NCBI GenBank assembly: GCA_949361645.1
Contig: OX442415.1
Coordinates: 17,263,269 to 17,327,268, forward strand
Length of the DNA stretch: 64,000 nucleotides
Direction of reading: 5' to 3'
Source of the DNA: Spongilla lacustris
Taxonomy: Eukaryota > Porifera > Demospongiae > Spongillida > Spongillidae
Positions 10,223 to 22,659 of the stretch are shown one piece after another (position 1 is the stretch's first letter; every line of letters starts with the position of its first letter). The notes under the pieces are model-generated. The model was not told where the DNA came from, searched no databases, and saw only the letters and a list, made by a program, of their open reading frames with translations. Position numbers and translations under genes: made by a program.

Positions 10223-11324
10223 TAGTCTCGGCCCCAGACCCAACGGACGCAGCTGCGGATGGATTACATCACCGCTACGCGTCAGTGAGACACTGGCAAC
10301 AATTTCGTGGCCCGAGAATGCCACGATAATCAAATTTATCGCGCTCTTGTCACGCGCATATAGATATGAAATACTTCCGATAAATGAATAAGTCATAAAT
10401 TATGGCTTCGCCATGCAGCAGCTCAACAATACATGTGCTTCCACTGCCTTCCAGTGCTAAAGCGCTTCATTTGTGATGCGTTTGAACGAGAACTATTGAC
10501 AAAAGAGTTCCTAGACGCACGCGCGTACGCAGCCTGAATGTTCAATCATAATCTGCAAGTGTTGCTTCACATCACTTGATAGATGCAGTAAAAAAAGAGA
10601 GGAGCTAGACAGGATAGAAAACGACATAGAAGCAGCGAAAGTGCAGGGGTGCATCTAGGATTTACAGCTACAACATCCTACAGGCAGTTTGAAGAGGTCA
10701 TCTTCACAGTTAGCAGCTGCTGGTACTTTATCACCATCTGTGTCGGTAAGACTTTGCAACAAACACCTCCATACATGGGTGTTTTATCTCAATTTCATCA
10801 GGTGGTTGTGAAGCATGCTAGAAGGACAAGGCAAGAAATTGGTAGCGACCTTCCTGTATTGCATCCTGCACAAAGCGTCCCCCACACATACAGCTCTAGA
10901 CCCTCTGCCTTTAAGCGTTTCAACCTGCTCCGTCATCAGAGCTTTCAGAGGACTTACAACGACCACAATGCTATCAGTCTGGCCCTCTTAGCCTGTCAAA
11001 TACTTCCCGCTTCTGGTTGGGAGACAAACAAACACATCACGACCGTCTACGAAGGCTTGTACCACTGAGCGTTGTTCACAAGACACGTCTTAGTATCCAA
11101 GGTCACTAGCAGCAACTGTAATTACGTCTTGCGAGATGCACTAATTAGCATGCGAGCGCGTGACAGTCACGCGAAGAATGCTAATTATTGCATTGCTGCA
11201 ATCTGATTGGGCAGGTTGACCTGGTTGGCCACGAAATTGTTGCCAGTGTCTCCAGACCCTACTGACGCGTAGCGGTGATGTAATCCATCCGCAGCTGCGT
11301 CCGTTGGGTCTGGGGCCGAGACTA
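10223..11324. mobile_element. 1.1-kb AGTCTCG-family element with ~95-bp inverted repeats
   Basis: The left arm (10223-10312) begins TAGTCTCGGCCCCAGACC and its complement forms the right arm (11227-11324). The arms match over about 90 bases, with a 10-base insertion in the right one. Both ends include TA, consistent with a TA target site. The interior carries a broken RecQ-like helicase fragment on the minus strand, so the element has captured host-like or helicase-bearing sequence. No transposase is visible, so it is nonautonomous. Confidence 0.75.
10784..11055 (-). pseudogene. RecQ-like DNA helicase fragment (motifs I and Ia)
   Basis: Reading the minus strand downward from about 11055, the sequence gives FVDGRDVFVCLPTRSGK (Walker A), then a deletion that removes the residues after GK and shifts the frame. 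The remnant of VFDRLRG follows, then SIVVVVSPLKALMTEQV (motif Ia) and a decaying tail. The wording around Walker A is nearly identical to that of the fragment at 7859-8080, so both derive from the same helicase family. The in-frame stop after the deletion makes it nonfunctional. Confidence 0.75.
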
Positions 11325-11477
11325 TGTATTCCTCCGTTCCCTAAACAACACATTTGGAGTTCCTTTCGGAATAGCCATCTGTAACTCTGCTTATTGCATA
11401 TGACGTCACACATGCATCAAGCTGAAGTGTGTGGAAGGTAAGATAGTTCTTTTTAATTTATTTATCTAGATCCGATG

Positions 11478-11536
11478 GTCTCGTACCCAGACTAACACTC
11501 GCACGCGACATCCTAGTGTGGGTCTGGGTACGAAAC
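11478..11536. mobile_element. AGTCTCG-family hairpin, 59 bp
   Basis: GTCTCGTACCCAGACTAACA at the left is matched in reverse by TGTGGGTCTGGGTACGAAAC at the right, with a few mismatches. A minimal foldback copy of the family. Confidence 0.75.
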
Positions 11537-12836
11537 TAGGCACTATCAGTGCTATGGCTGGTTCCCGCCCTGTTTCTGACGCAAAAAGGTGCATTCTGAT
11601 TGACATGTGAACAGACTGGAAATGACCACGACTGATCTGCTGATAGTCTATGGGGCGGGGCCGTGGGGGAGATCTACATGTAGAGCCGGCGAAGGAATGG
11701 AAAAAAATTCAAACGAGAGAATATCATTCAACAAAAGGGGGATCATCGTGCATGTAGGTAAGCGTATCCTATATAGGATACTCCAAAGAAACATTTTCCG
11801 CTACAAATAAATATCTATGCCGGTGATTATAAGGATTCTATGCCCACTTTTATCTTGAATGCTTCATCAGCCGATCGCGAAGTTCTTGAGGAACATTTGC
11901 AATCATTGGTAGCATGCTGAACAACTTAAAAATCCGAGGAAAAAAATTCGGCTGGCCCAGATCTTGAAACGTCACAGTCGTTTCACCATCGTTAAGTTAT
12001 ATTTGTTATGTACTGGTAGAAAAATAATATTTACCTTACCGTATTATTTAATAATTAAAAATACCTTACCGTACATGCATACTTTAATGTGCATGCACGT
12101 GCATCCAAAATATTGATGATCACCTCGTACTATTCAGTTTAAAAGTACATGATGCACAATAGTGTTCCTACATGTACTTGGTTGCTATGCACTTCTTCAT
12201 ATACCATTACGCTTTTGTGCACTCTATTAAAGGTTTGACATTTTGCAGATGAACTTCAGATTCTCTACATTTCCTTGTCTTGCTTCCAGGCCAAGTCACT
12301 TGGTGTAACCTATGATCATACCTAGCAGCTTGATCAGTTATCCCCTGCTGGGATATACTTGGCTTCTTGTACGTATCAGACTGTAACGTAAAAATGATAA
12401 TAATAGTAATACATGCATATTAGATAATGATTCGAACACAGGGGCACACGAGAGTGATTTTTAAAATGGACCTACATAAATACTGGCATATCTATGCATC
12501 AATGAATTGCTGTCATTTATTGCATGTCAGTTTACTTGCAATAAAGTATTCATTAATCTGACAGTAAACTTTTAACAGTAATCCATTCATTTGGTGTATG
12601 TGGTGACATAACAAAATAACTTTATAGATTTCACTATCGGCACATCACCGGTTTTCTGAACTGTGAAAAAGTCTACTTATCCCTGTTAATAGCACATACT
12701 GTATCATAGTGTTTTCCATCCTCAGTATATTTTAATATTTGATTTAGTGCAAGGTCAATAGCTCTGCATCCATTCTGTAGTAGTGAAATGAAGCCTTCAA
12801 ATGAACAGTAAGAAGTTTGTGAAAACATATCTTATC
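11537..12836. other. Intergenic, A+T-rich
   Basis: No supported gene. The stretch at about 12660-12836 reads on the minus strand as a possible extra coding segment downstream of the ankyrin exons (…GFISLLQNGCRAIDLALNQ), but it lies in a different frame from the ankyrin fragment next to it. Confidence 0.35.
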
Positions 12837-14741
12837 CACCATATTTACGTCAGCACCCTTCTTTATCAACAGTTTGACTAGCTACCTACCATGAATTTCA
12901 ATAGGGACAGCAATGCTCTGTTCCAACAATAATTACCTTAAGCTGGACATGAATGTCAGCTTTTGCATCCAGCAAACACCGAGTCATCTCTCTATGGTTT
13001 TGCAACACTGCGTGTGTGAGTGCAGTGAGTCCATCCTGGAATTGACAATGTACATGTATATTGAATACACCATAACTACTGACTGGAGGTATATTTGGAT
13101 TTACGGGTGCACCAGCCCTGATGAGAGCCTTAGTGGCATCCAGATTGCCCATGTTTGCTGCAAACATTCTTAGAGCAGACCAGCCATCCTGACAAAAGAA
13201 AAATCACAAGTGTGGTTGAATTCAAATCATGTGGCAACACCATAGCAAGATCGTACACAACAAATTAACTCTTCTCAGACATTCAAAATTATTATACCAT
13301 GTCAGGGTTCCATGGTTATAAGTAAATGATTATACATCAGTATCTACTAAATCTTATGCACTGAAGAGCATTATCCATTACGATATCGAGGTAGAGGATG
13401 TTTTGTTATTAGAGGCACTATGTATAATGTTAATCAGTTGTAAGGAATGCTACTGCATAGTTATCTTCTTTTGCCAGCTTAAGTCTCAGAGTACAGTGTA
13501 TCATATGCACCAAGGCTAAATCTTAGAAAGATGTTGAAAATTTAACTAAACTTGATAAATATATTTATTCACAATCACTCACAATTTTGTAATGCAGTTA
13601 AAATGATAGATGTAACCACACATACCGTGGTGGTGATTTGAAGCTTTGGTTTAGTTTTGAAATGGAGCAGTTCTTCAAGAATGGGTGTGTGCTTGAATAT
13701 TATGGACAGCATAACAGCAGTCAATCCTTTCTATTTTTAAAAACGGAAATACGCATGTAACAGCCGGAATATATAGAAATGCATATATTAAGTGACTTGT
13801 GCAAAAAATCATTTCAACTCACATCTATTTTCATATTGATATCTGCATCATTTTGAACAAGCAATCACACAATGTTAAGATGTCCAGCTTGACATGCCAT
13901 ATGCAGTGGAGTAGCTCTGTCCTGTTGAATGAAACAGACACAAGCTCACAAGCATATTCATACACAGTCTTCTGTCAAAAGTGCAAACCAGTATTGTACA
14001 CAGTGGTGGATCCTGGATTTTGTGTAGGGGAGGGGTCATGCATACTGTTCATACCAATGCCAATGGGGTGCATGAAAAGGCTTCCCCAGTTTTGAATTCA
14101 ATTGTTGTTATTTATGGATAACAATAACTTTGGCTTTTTGTAAGTACACAAATGCAGTTAGATCAGGTCATCAGAGGTTCATTTGCCAATGCATTTAATT
14201 GTGATACAGGGGTGATTGCTTACTCCTGAAAAGTTGGCATCTTGCAAACCAAACACCACTTGTAGGCATGCCAGAAACTTAATGACTATTCTAAGATATG
14301 ATGGTTTAGATGCAAACTTTTATTTTACAATGTACATGTAGGTGGTGGAGGAAGGATCAAGAAGTGAATAAGGTTCCTAAAGTGTTCTCAAACATTCTAT
14401 TTCACTTTTAACTGCTTCTTTGTCAAACCATATACTATATCATTCATGACATAATGGCCTGGACTACATGTACTACCAAATTGGATTTACACATATACAT
14501 TCAATTGAAGGAGGCAGTTTTTAGCAGAGGCTCTGTGTGCAGAATTTACTGCCATCCCATGCAAAGATGGTACGCAAGAATGTACTTTTAATCACACACA
14601 TACCGGTAATTGACGAAAGTACTAAAAAGAACACAGACCTACCTCATTCTGACAGTTAACAACTGCTGCATTTTGTATTAAAATCTGCACCACTTCAATG
14701 AATCCATTTTGACACGCAAGATGTAATGGAATATATTCCTC
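12837..14741 (-). pseudogene. Ankyrin-repeat gene, one repeat per exon, carrying an in-frame stop
   Basis: On the minus strand, phase-0 exons with GT-AG borders follow each other: 14741-14643 (33 codons, EEYIPLHLACQNGFIEVVQ...), 13921-13823 (33 codons, RATPLHMACQAGHLNIV...), 13730-13626 (35 codons), 13188-13084 (35 codons, DGWSALRMFAANMGNLDA...) and 13035-12937 (33 codons, DGLTALTHAVLQNHREM...). A last repeat fragment (LVKLLIKKGADVNMVDK) lies at 12837-12890 without clean borders. The intron between the last two full exons is 48 bases. The exon 13921-13823 has a TGA at 13867-13865 inside the repeat, most simply a CGA-to-TGA change, while its splice sites are intact. Ankyrin repeats bind other proteins; no other domain is visible. 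It may be a pseudogene, or a gene that skips this in-phase exon. Confidence 0.7.
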
Positions 14742-16706
14742 CTAAATAAGTAAGTATTGACAATAATGAAAGGTACAGCATGATATTACCAAACTACCCA
14801 TTCTTGCACATACAAGTGAGCTGATATGTTCACATGCACCTTCAAATATCAAAATGCTATTTACATGTACATACTGTTACACTACAAAAAATATCATCAT
14901 TACCAATCATGATATTTCAGATTCTACAATATCTGCATCTTAATGCTATTAATGTAATGCAAATACAATTTGCAGTTATTTTGCAGGGAGGTAACACAGT
15001 AACTCATAGTAAGCATGTGAATATGGACATGTACAAATCTTTCATCTGCTGCTTAAAGTATGAAGCCATTGTATTTCAATGCCATTGCATATCAAATACG
15101 GCTCTTAAAAGTCTGCTCCAATGCTCTATTTTGCTTATTTCCTTTTAACCCTTCTTTGTGAAACCCACAGTGAATTACGCAGATACCTGCAAAATGAATT
15201 TCTTGTGCAGAGCTAAAGCTGAGTTACAGCTAACAATATATTCAATTACAGGAGGTATCCCTTGTATTTAAAAGATTCACAGATCCATTGTTCCACCGCA
15301 GGCTTTGCACAATTTACTGCACCATCCGACACAATCTACTATACAATGTTTTCCAAAATAGTGTAAAGCAACACAGAGGTGAAATTTAAATCACTTGCAT
15401 AATTTAGGCTGTTTGTAAATATCAAAGTTAGGGGAAGCAAAATTTCCTGGTCCTGGGTGGTAGTGCACATGCACTAGGCCATTACCCAGATTCTGGGTAA
15501 TCATATGCTGTAATTTTGATTGCAATATTTTCCATATGCAGTGCACTAACTCAATCAAAGAACTAAAAGCATCTCCCATGCCTAAAGACAAGGTCTTGAC
15601 TCTTACTACACACATCACTATGCCAAATATTCCGTTCCCACAATTTCATGTTCCCAGGTTTCCTTCTTGCCTCCATCTCTTTCCCATTTACATCTGAATA
15701 TCTTCTATTACATGCTCTTCTGCATGTGCATGCATGGGCCTTTCCTAGCCCATCACCAGGCCACAGTCACTCCTCTGCCAATCTCTGTCCCATCAGCATG
15801 ATGCCATCCCCTCAAGGGACTCCTGATCACAGACGACATGTGTCCCACTTAGAACCATGTCCTATCAAGGAAGCATAATGAGTCCCTCTTATGAGGGAAC
15901 CATTGGATTATTAGCCTAAGCGCATACATGTACATGTGTACATGACCATGTGTACACAATCATTTTTATTTTCACCATACAGGTCTGCATTGTAATGCAT
16001 TGGACCCTGTGTGATTGTTTTCTTAAGCTCCTGGGTATCCTCATCAGGCCTTACCACCTTTGGTCCCGTGGCTAACACCCTTCATCTTTAATCAGTGCAG
16101 GCTCGTCACTCATATGATAGTGAATCCTGGTAGCGTTGGCTTGGTTCCTATTGCCAATGTACCATACAATCCATTGGGTATTTGTGCATGGTTGATCTAT
16201 TATGTCCTGAAGTGCTCTTTAAAGAGTAAAAATTAAGGCACACACCTGAGCGTAAATGTGTGCCAGACACACCTGTACATGTATATGAGTGGCCAGCCCC
16301 ACCAGACACCATCTATATATATGCATTATCACAGGCATGGCACTCCCAGAGTCCCTTACACACTCGCTGGTTAGGTAAAAATCAGTGCAAATATATATAT
16401 ATAATTATAATTATACATATATATAAATGCAATAATCAAATTGAAATAAAATTAGTGATATAGGATTTGATCGAGTAAAACGTAAGGAAACAAGGAATGA
16501 TACGTTCACTAAATATTACAGACCTATATTATATTTAGCACATCAACCTGCCTGAACTTCCTAAATGTAGGCATGTAATATTTATAAATTAATGAGTTAT
16601 AATTCCCGTAATAATTCATTGTTTCCTTATTCAGTTTACTCACTCCATCAAATCCTACGGCATCACTAATTTATAATAATTATCTTGTAAAAGGTTACAG
16701 ACCTAC
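14742..16706. other. Intergenic or intron, A+T-rich
   Basis: Open frames at 14834-15148, 15391-15618 and 15648-15878 have no recognisable domain. Short AT-rich palindromes occur at 16390-16425. If the ankyrin exon copy at 16.7 kb is part of the same transcription unit, this is its intron. Confidence 0.4.
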
Positions 16707-16804
16707 CTCATTCTTACAGTTAACAACTGCTGCATTTTGTATCAGAACGTGCACCACTTCACTGAATCCATTTTGACATCAAGATGTAATGGAGTATATT
16801 CGTC
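16707..16804 (-). pseudogene. Frameshifted duplicate of an ankyrin exon
   Basis: This 98-base segment and its flanks match the exon 14643-14741 closely, including the acceptor, donor and downstream intron bases (CTAAATAA...TATTGACAATAATGAA). One base is missing after ...PLHL, which shifts the frame and soon gives a stop. It is a local duplication about 2 kb from its source. Confidence 0.8.
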
Positions 16805-18459
16805 CTAAATAAATAAATATTGACAATAATGAATAGTATAATGCTTCTATAAAACTGCTTATCATATATCATGCATATAGGCATCTCCAGATATCACTCC
16901 TTTAACAGACTCAGTGTTATCTACAATAAGATACATTAGATACATGGAAATAGTCATGTCAAGTGAGACTAGTGTAATTTTGCTTTCATATTTAAAAGTA
17001 TCAGTCTCTATCTTTTGCAATCTTGGTAGATGCCATTACTGGATCAGATTTGTATATAGATGAAATAGGTTTCAGTTTAGATGCATTCTGTTCATTATAT
17101 GTCAAATGACTTTGGCCGTTCAATAATTTGCAGAGTTACGTGAGCTGAATTGCATGCAAGGTAAGCACAACCGTCACAATTCTTTTTTCTTTTTTTACCG
17201 CGCTCCAATCATTCGGCGTATACATTATCTCAGTACCGCGTAAAGTTTGATGTTTGAGACGTTAATTATAACTCAGTACTACAACGCAAGTTTGATCTAA
17301 ATATGTCGTTTTGGAACACAAATTTTCCTCTTTCTAAGTATATTAAATTTGCTAAGTAAATCCCAATTTGAAAACACAGCACATCAGCCTAAAGGCATTG
17401 CGCATGCACTTTCATTCGTCGCTTGATTCGAATTGTCAAGGATATGAAGAATCATTGTTTCTAGAGCTTGGGATGATGTTGTTTCATGTATACCGAAATT
17501 GATTTAATATAGCCCCCATAGCTCATGCACACATCTATCCTTTTCTCTTTCAGTTAATACTCATGAGAGCAGACATCCTGTACCATGTCAACTAAGCTTA
17601 GATCAAACTGCAGTTAAGCTGAAGTAAGGCACTTAAAAAAAAATCATTGGTTGCATTGACATTTCAATTCTTATCGGATTTATTGCATGCAGATTCAAAA
17701 AATAAAGAACTCAAGTTGAAAAAATAAAAAAAAATTATGAAAGTATATATAAAATGAAAGCTGTAAATAACCAGCATCAATTGCAGTTGAGAGAGCAAGT
17801 GCATGCATATGACTGATGGAAAAATTCAAATAGCATTAATACTAAAAGTGATGAAAAGTTCTTGTCATAAAGCAGTCTATTGTTGTTTGGAGTACCATGT
17901 ACATGCAGATTATACTGATATTAACTGAACTGGACTTAAAATCCATGAACCTCATGCATATGATTTTTTTCACTGCTATGAGTAATGTAATAGTAGTTCC
18001 ATCAGTCTAAAGTTCGTTTCATTTAAATCTTAATCTTCATCACACTGCGCCGCATGCGTACTAATTTAGTATTATATATACCATTTGACGCAATGACCTT
18101 CCTTGCTATTTTATAATACATGAAAATAATTTCATGAAGCAATATTACAGTGTTGTAATTGCACCTTTATGTATAATACTAGTCAGACTACATGTTGAGG
18201 TTAAAGTTGCACACTTATAAATATCACTGTATTCAATTGAAATTCATGAAACCGTTTCAGTTTTTTTTCTCGTTTTTTCCCGCCGGCATCCCCGCATTCA
18301 ATCGCGTACATTATACTGATGGGGTTTTTTTATTTTATTTAATCTTTAAAATTACATAGTCACAAGTAGGTATCGTTGGAATGCAGAAATCTTTCTCTTT
18401 CTAGTGGTATACAATTTATGGTTAAAAAAAAAGTAATTTGAAAATAATTGTCAACTATC
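16805..18459. other. Intergenic, A+T-rich, nothing recognised
   Basis: No exon with splice support, no repeat family and no RNA gene were identified in this stretch. Confidence 0.45.
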
Positions 18460-19415
18460 TACTTGGTTCGAATTCCCAACAAAACTCTATGACTCTACCT
18501 CCGTTGTTTGGTCGCATTTCCAGGTGTACAGACTCTATATATGTCTCTGTCTAAGTCTAGTTGTGTATATAGTCTCGTTTCCAGACCAATTGACACGTAA
18601 CGTATAGGATCTGGGAACGAGACTAGCTGAGTTGAGCTTCGCGTAGTGGTGGAAGGTCGGGTACCAAACATTTTTGTCCAAGCTTGTTGTGGGTCAAAGC
18701 TGTGCTTTGGCCCGCAACGAGTAAACTCTCAAGGATAAAAAGGCCACACTTGAACAGTATTTTTAAATGAAGGTTCCTCCTTTAACTCTTAATTCGTCAA
18801 GCCGAGTGCCAAACATGCATGTTATCCGTGCCACCACTCATGCATAATCTGTATCTTTAAATTCATGTGTTGATCATAACTCCATGCAAGAGCTATATAT
18901 GCACTTGCAATCTCATGACTCGGGACATTTTACTGCCTACAAATCGAGTTTCTCAGTCCCATGCACAACTGACTGACCACACTATAAAGAAGTCCATTAT
19001 TCGCCGCATGACTTCTCTAATGGTGCGTGTACTGACATGCTCATCAGTTGGGACAGGCATATCAATGAAGTGCATCACGCTAAAAGGTTTGAGAATTGCT
19101 GGCCCACCCCCTAGCCCCGCCCACCACCCTTCACCTCCATAAAAATGGTAGGTAGGTGCAACAATATGTGCGGAACAATTGCCACAGAAATGTGCTTGGG
19201 TCTGCATCCCTATATGTGATCGGGCATGCAGTTTATGTAAGCACACATAGAGTTGACAAATTATAAAGACGAGCATGATAACACCATATAAAAATATATA
19301 TAATTAATAGCTGGCGCATGCATGGATCAATGTTACAATCTACTTTCCCCGCGCTTCTTGCCTTGTGAGTGGATCCCGCAGCCTGTCAGTTCAGGGTCCG
19401 ACCTGTCAGGCCAAG
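18460..19415. mobile_element. Diverged relative of the hAT-type element at 43575-44565
   Basis: Blocks such as TTGTTTGGTCGCATTTCCAG, CACTTGAACAGTATTTT, TCACCTCCATAAAAATGG and GCTGGCGCATGCAT occur in the same order and similar spacing as in 43745-44480. The right end decays after CCTGTCAGGCCAAGCGG. It is interrupted by an AGTCTCG hairpin (18570-18625) and by a fragment of the 533-715 MITE family. Confidence 0.7.
18570..18625. mobile_element. AGTCTCG-family hairpin MITE, 56 bp
   Basis: TAGTCTCGTTTCCAGACC at the left and an inverted copy ending in GAACGAGACTA at the right, both with TA at the outer end. Confidence 0.8.
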
Positions 19416-20054
19416 CGGAAAGGATGTCATATACTTCTATACATGTGGTGGATTCCGAGCTATAATATTAGATATCGCATGCTATGCGTGTGATATATCT
19501 TTTGAACGGTTAGGCTAGGAAATTGTGTGGGGTGTGTTGGGACGCGTACGCATGCAGTTGTGAGTACACGCGAGTAAATTATACATACATGTACATCAGT
19601 ATGCAGTTGTGGGGTGTAATGTCTGGAAGGTCTGGAACCCTTTCCGGCCAAACGATTCGCTGATACGTGCAGTGCAATGGTAAGGCTAGCTGAAATTAAG
19701 TTTCCATCTACATGTATCATAATGTATGGCTGGTGCAGAAGGTGGAATATTTAAAGTACTACAAGTGAATACTTATTACCTACTCAAGCTCCCTTGTTTC
19801 ACCCCCTCTCATGCAGGAATACATGCAGGCACGTGATGTAAATATTTCACTTGATCCTATACATGCGTATATACACTCCCCTACATGCATTTGTACAGAT
19901 ACCGCCCCGCGTGCCAGTGCACACCCACATCATCGCACATGATGAATATCTTTCTCATTTGACTATATTTATAGTTACCTGGGTCCTCCTATAGCTATAG
20001 TTGCTCGTCCTCCCCTTTTTATTTTGGAAATTTAAAGTTCCTGACTGTATATAT
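19416..20054. other. Intergenic and 5' flank of the fucosyltransferase-like gene
   Basis: No gene recognised. A TATA-like stretch (TATATTTATA) lies at about 19965-19974, some 80-90 bases before the start codon. Confidence 0.4.
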
Positions 20055-21434
20055 ATGATACCAAGAAGGAAGCTGCTCCGTGTTCTTGCTGCTATAGTGA
20101 CTATTGTCGTTGTGGTGGTACTATTCAATTCGGAAACTGCACGCCCAGAACCCAACAATTCCAAGCACACATATGAACAAGCCTGGGTGATATTCCGCGA
20201 TTCGCTGAATCGGTACAAGGGACTTCACAAACGCGGAATCAAGGCTCTTCGGTCCTCCGAACCCAACAATGTGAAGACACTTACGTGGGCTTGCAGTCGA
20301 ACGACGTGCAATAGTGGAATAGGTGACCAACTACTTAAAATTCAGTTTTTCTTTCTGCTGGCCGTTATGTCCGATCGGATCTTCACAGTTACTTGGGAAG
20401 AGGATTTACGCCAAAGGACGGGGAATCTTCGGCACCACCAAATCAACTGGGATGTTTTCAACAGCAGCCTAGGAATGTGCTCCCATATATCCGACCCGCT
20501 GTGCAGCCGTAACCGTAACGTGTACGCATCTACGTCCTTCTACGGTTTCGGGTGGACTGAAAGAGAGTACGAGCAATTTGGCGAGGCATTATTTGGAGAA
20601 CAGAAGCACATCACCGTTTTGGCAAATGTATTCGTTAGCGTCATGTTTATCGGCGACAGATCGATGATGCGAACAGGAAAGTTGATAGAAGAAGGCTTCC
20701 TAAGACTGGGTCTGAGTTCCATTTTAGACAAGGACAGGTACAATGGAGTTTACTTCACTCACAACTCGTCATGGTATGCGAAGCTGCACGCGGTAGGACA
20801 AACAAATTTATTGGGGATTTTACCGATGAATGAAGGGTATGTCGTAGCTAGTGAATCGTGGGTGCGGGTCAGTCATGTCATTTTAAACTATCTTTTTAAA
20901 TTTCCTACTTGGTTTACGATAATCAAGGAATCACTTGGAATTGATAGCCAACCCTACGTAGCTGTACATTTGAGAACTGGATTCTATGGTTCCCCAAATG
21001 TTGATACGTTTGAGATACGTGATCAATTCAAAAATTGGAAATTGTTTGACCAATCGGTGTGGTCCTGCATTTTAAATTATTCGATTGAGGTGTCAGATAG
21101 TTTAATAGATCCAAACTCTCCTATCTATGTCGCAACAGATTCTCTCCTTGCAAAAGAGTGGGCGAAAAGGACATACGGTGCAAGAATACGAACCGCTGCA
21201 TTGAATCCAGCCCATTTCGCCCACGCCTTGGAGAAACAGGATGATCTATCATTATGGATTGACTTTCTTATCTTGGCTGGTGCTAAAATACTAGTGCGCG
21301 GTGACAGTTCATATGCTACCAATGCAGCCTTTCTTGCCCCCATCCCTATATCCAGACAGGCGTGGATTTGGCAAGACGACAAGATGAAATGTATGGTTTC
21401 CCATTTGGGGAGCACTACTAGGTGTATATGTTGA
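20055..21434 (+). CDS. Fucosyltransferase-like type II Golgi membrane enzyme (single exon)
   Basis: The first ATG of the open frame (20055) gives 459 residues. Residues 1-7 are basic, about 8-24 form one hydrophobic membrane anchor, and the rest is a lumenal catalytic region, the usual Golgi type II layout. GIGDQLL (88-94) matches the GxGNQL motif of the alpha-1,2/alpha-1,6/O-fucosyltransferase fold. YVAVHLRTG (301-309) matches the HxRxG/HxRRxD donor-binding motif with its key arginine R307. Near the C-terminus PIYVATD and a serine-rich VRGDSSYATNAAF stretch match the later family motifs. Such enzymes transfer fucose from GDP-fucose to glycans. The exact acceptor and CAZy family cannot be told from this. 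The gene has no intron, which is unlike most other genes in the window. Several N-glycosylation sequons are present. Confidence 0.7.
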   Translation: MIPRRKLLRVLAAIVTIVVVVVLFNSETARPEPNNSKHTYEQAWVIFRDSLNRYKGLHKRGIKALRSSEPNNVKTLTWACSRTTCNSGIGDQLLKIQFFFLLAVMSDRIFTVTWEEDLRQRTGNLRHHQINWDVFNSSLGMCSHISDPLCSRNRNVYASTSFYGFGWTEREYEQFGEALFGEQKHITVLANVFVSVMFIGDRSMMRTGKLIEEGFLRLGLSSILDKDRYNGVYFTHNSSWYAKLHAVGQTNLLGILPMNEGYVVASESWVRVSHVILNYLFKFPTWFTIIKESLGIDSQPYVAVHLRTGFYGSPNVDTFEIRDQFKNWKLFDQSVWSCILNYSIEVSDSLIDPNSPIYVATDSLLAKEWAKRTYGARIRTAALNPAHFAHALEKQDDLSLWIDFLILAGAKILVRGDSSYATNAAFLAPIPISRQAWIWQDDKMKCMVSHLGSTTRCIC

Positions 21435-22659
21435 TCATAGTATGCATTATTATTTAATATTGTCTTCCGGCGCGCGTGTCACGACCATTTATCCTCCGAT
21501 AATGAATCCGGAATTTATGATCCGTCCGGATAAATAATTCCAGCTAACTCAGACTGAAATAAGTTTACGGAATGCACTATCCTGGCTCCATATAGGCTTG
21601 AGTTCTTCAGACATGTATATAATACCACTAGCACTTGCGTTGCACAATAACACTAAGTTTAAAAACTGCGGATCGCAATGGCAACCGGAAGAGACTGGTC
21701 TCGTACCCAGACCCTCACTCGCTGCTGCGGATGGATTACATCACCGTACCGCTACTCGAGAACAGGGCCTGGTAAACAATCTACCAAAAGTCGTCGATTT
21801 TAAGCGTACAGAGCACCCGTGACGTCACAATGTGGGTGTAAATATGTTAATAAATTGCATGATATGGTTATCTAAACGACGGTAGTGACTGGTAATGAGT
21901 CAATGACACAGTACTGTGCATACATGTAGGTCCTAAATGTCCTGTAAGGTGATGTAAAAGGTGATTTACCTTTTCAAATGACTTTCATGCTTTTAATGAA
22001 AGTTCAGTGCTCCACATATGCTATATTGCTACCTGGTCCCCAGACTAGTCGACCTCATTGGTCGTCATCACTAGCGCGTGAACCAACCACACTGAAAGTG
22101 GGTGGCAAACAACATCATACTATTAATGGAAAGCGAAGGTTTGCTCATTACTTGAGAGACCTTTAACTAAAAATGACTGCGGGTAAAACACCATAAGACT
22201 GGCACAGATCTCTGGTGCATGTGGCTGTGTAGATTTGTTCTAAAATAACTTGTACAGGTAATTAACCTTGCAATTTGTAAATGAAAACCCACATATTCAG
22301 CACTCTAAACTGATTAAAACTAATGTTAATAATGTTCTCACGTGATATGCAATCCCCCCTACTCCTCAATGCATTTGCCATCCCAAAGCTATTGTACATC
22401 ATCACACTATTCACACCCACACTTCAATGCTAAGATGATGAGCTTCGGTTTTTTTTTGATATATGTCTTGATGAAGCTGCCTGGATTTAAGCCACACTTC
22501 TGGTTCAGCTTGGCGTTTGAAGTGCTGTACAGCTAGCACCATCAGCTTTCCTTTCTTAGGTACACAGCTCTCCCTACCACTATAAGCCTCCTTTCCACAC
22601 GGCTATTCTACAATGCGGACACTGCTATCTCTATGCGGTTATAGGGCCATCAGCAATCT
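21435..22659. other. Intergenic with an AGTCTCG-family fragment
   Basis: At about 21688-21760 a partial AGTCTCG-family arm occurs (GGTCTCGTACCCAGACCC, then GCTGCGGATGGATTACATCA as in the arms of the 10223-11324 element). Nothing else was recognised. Confidence 0.5.
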
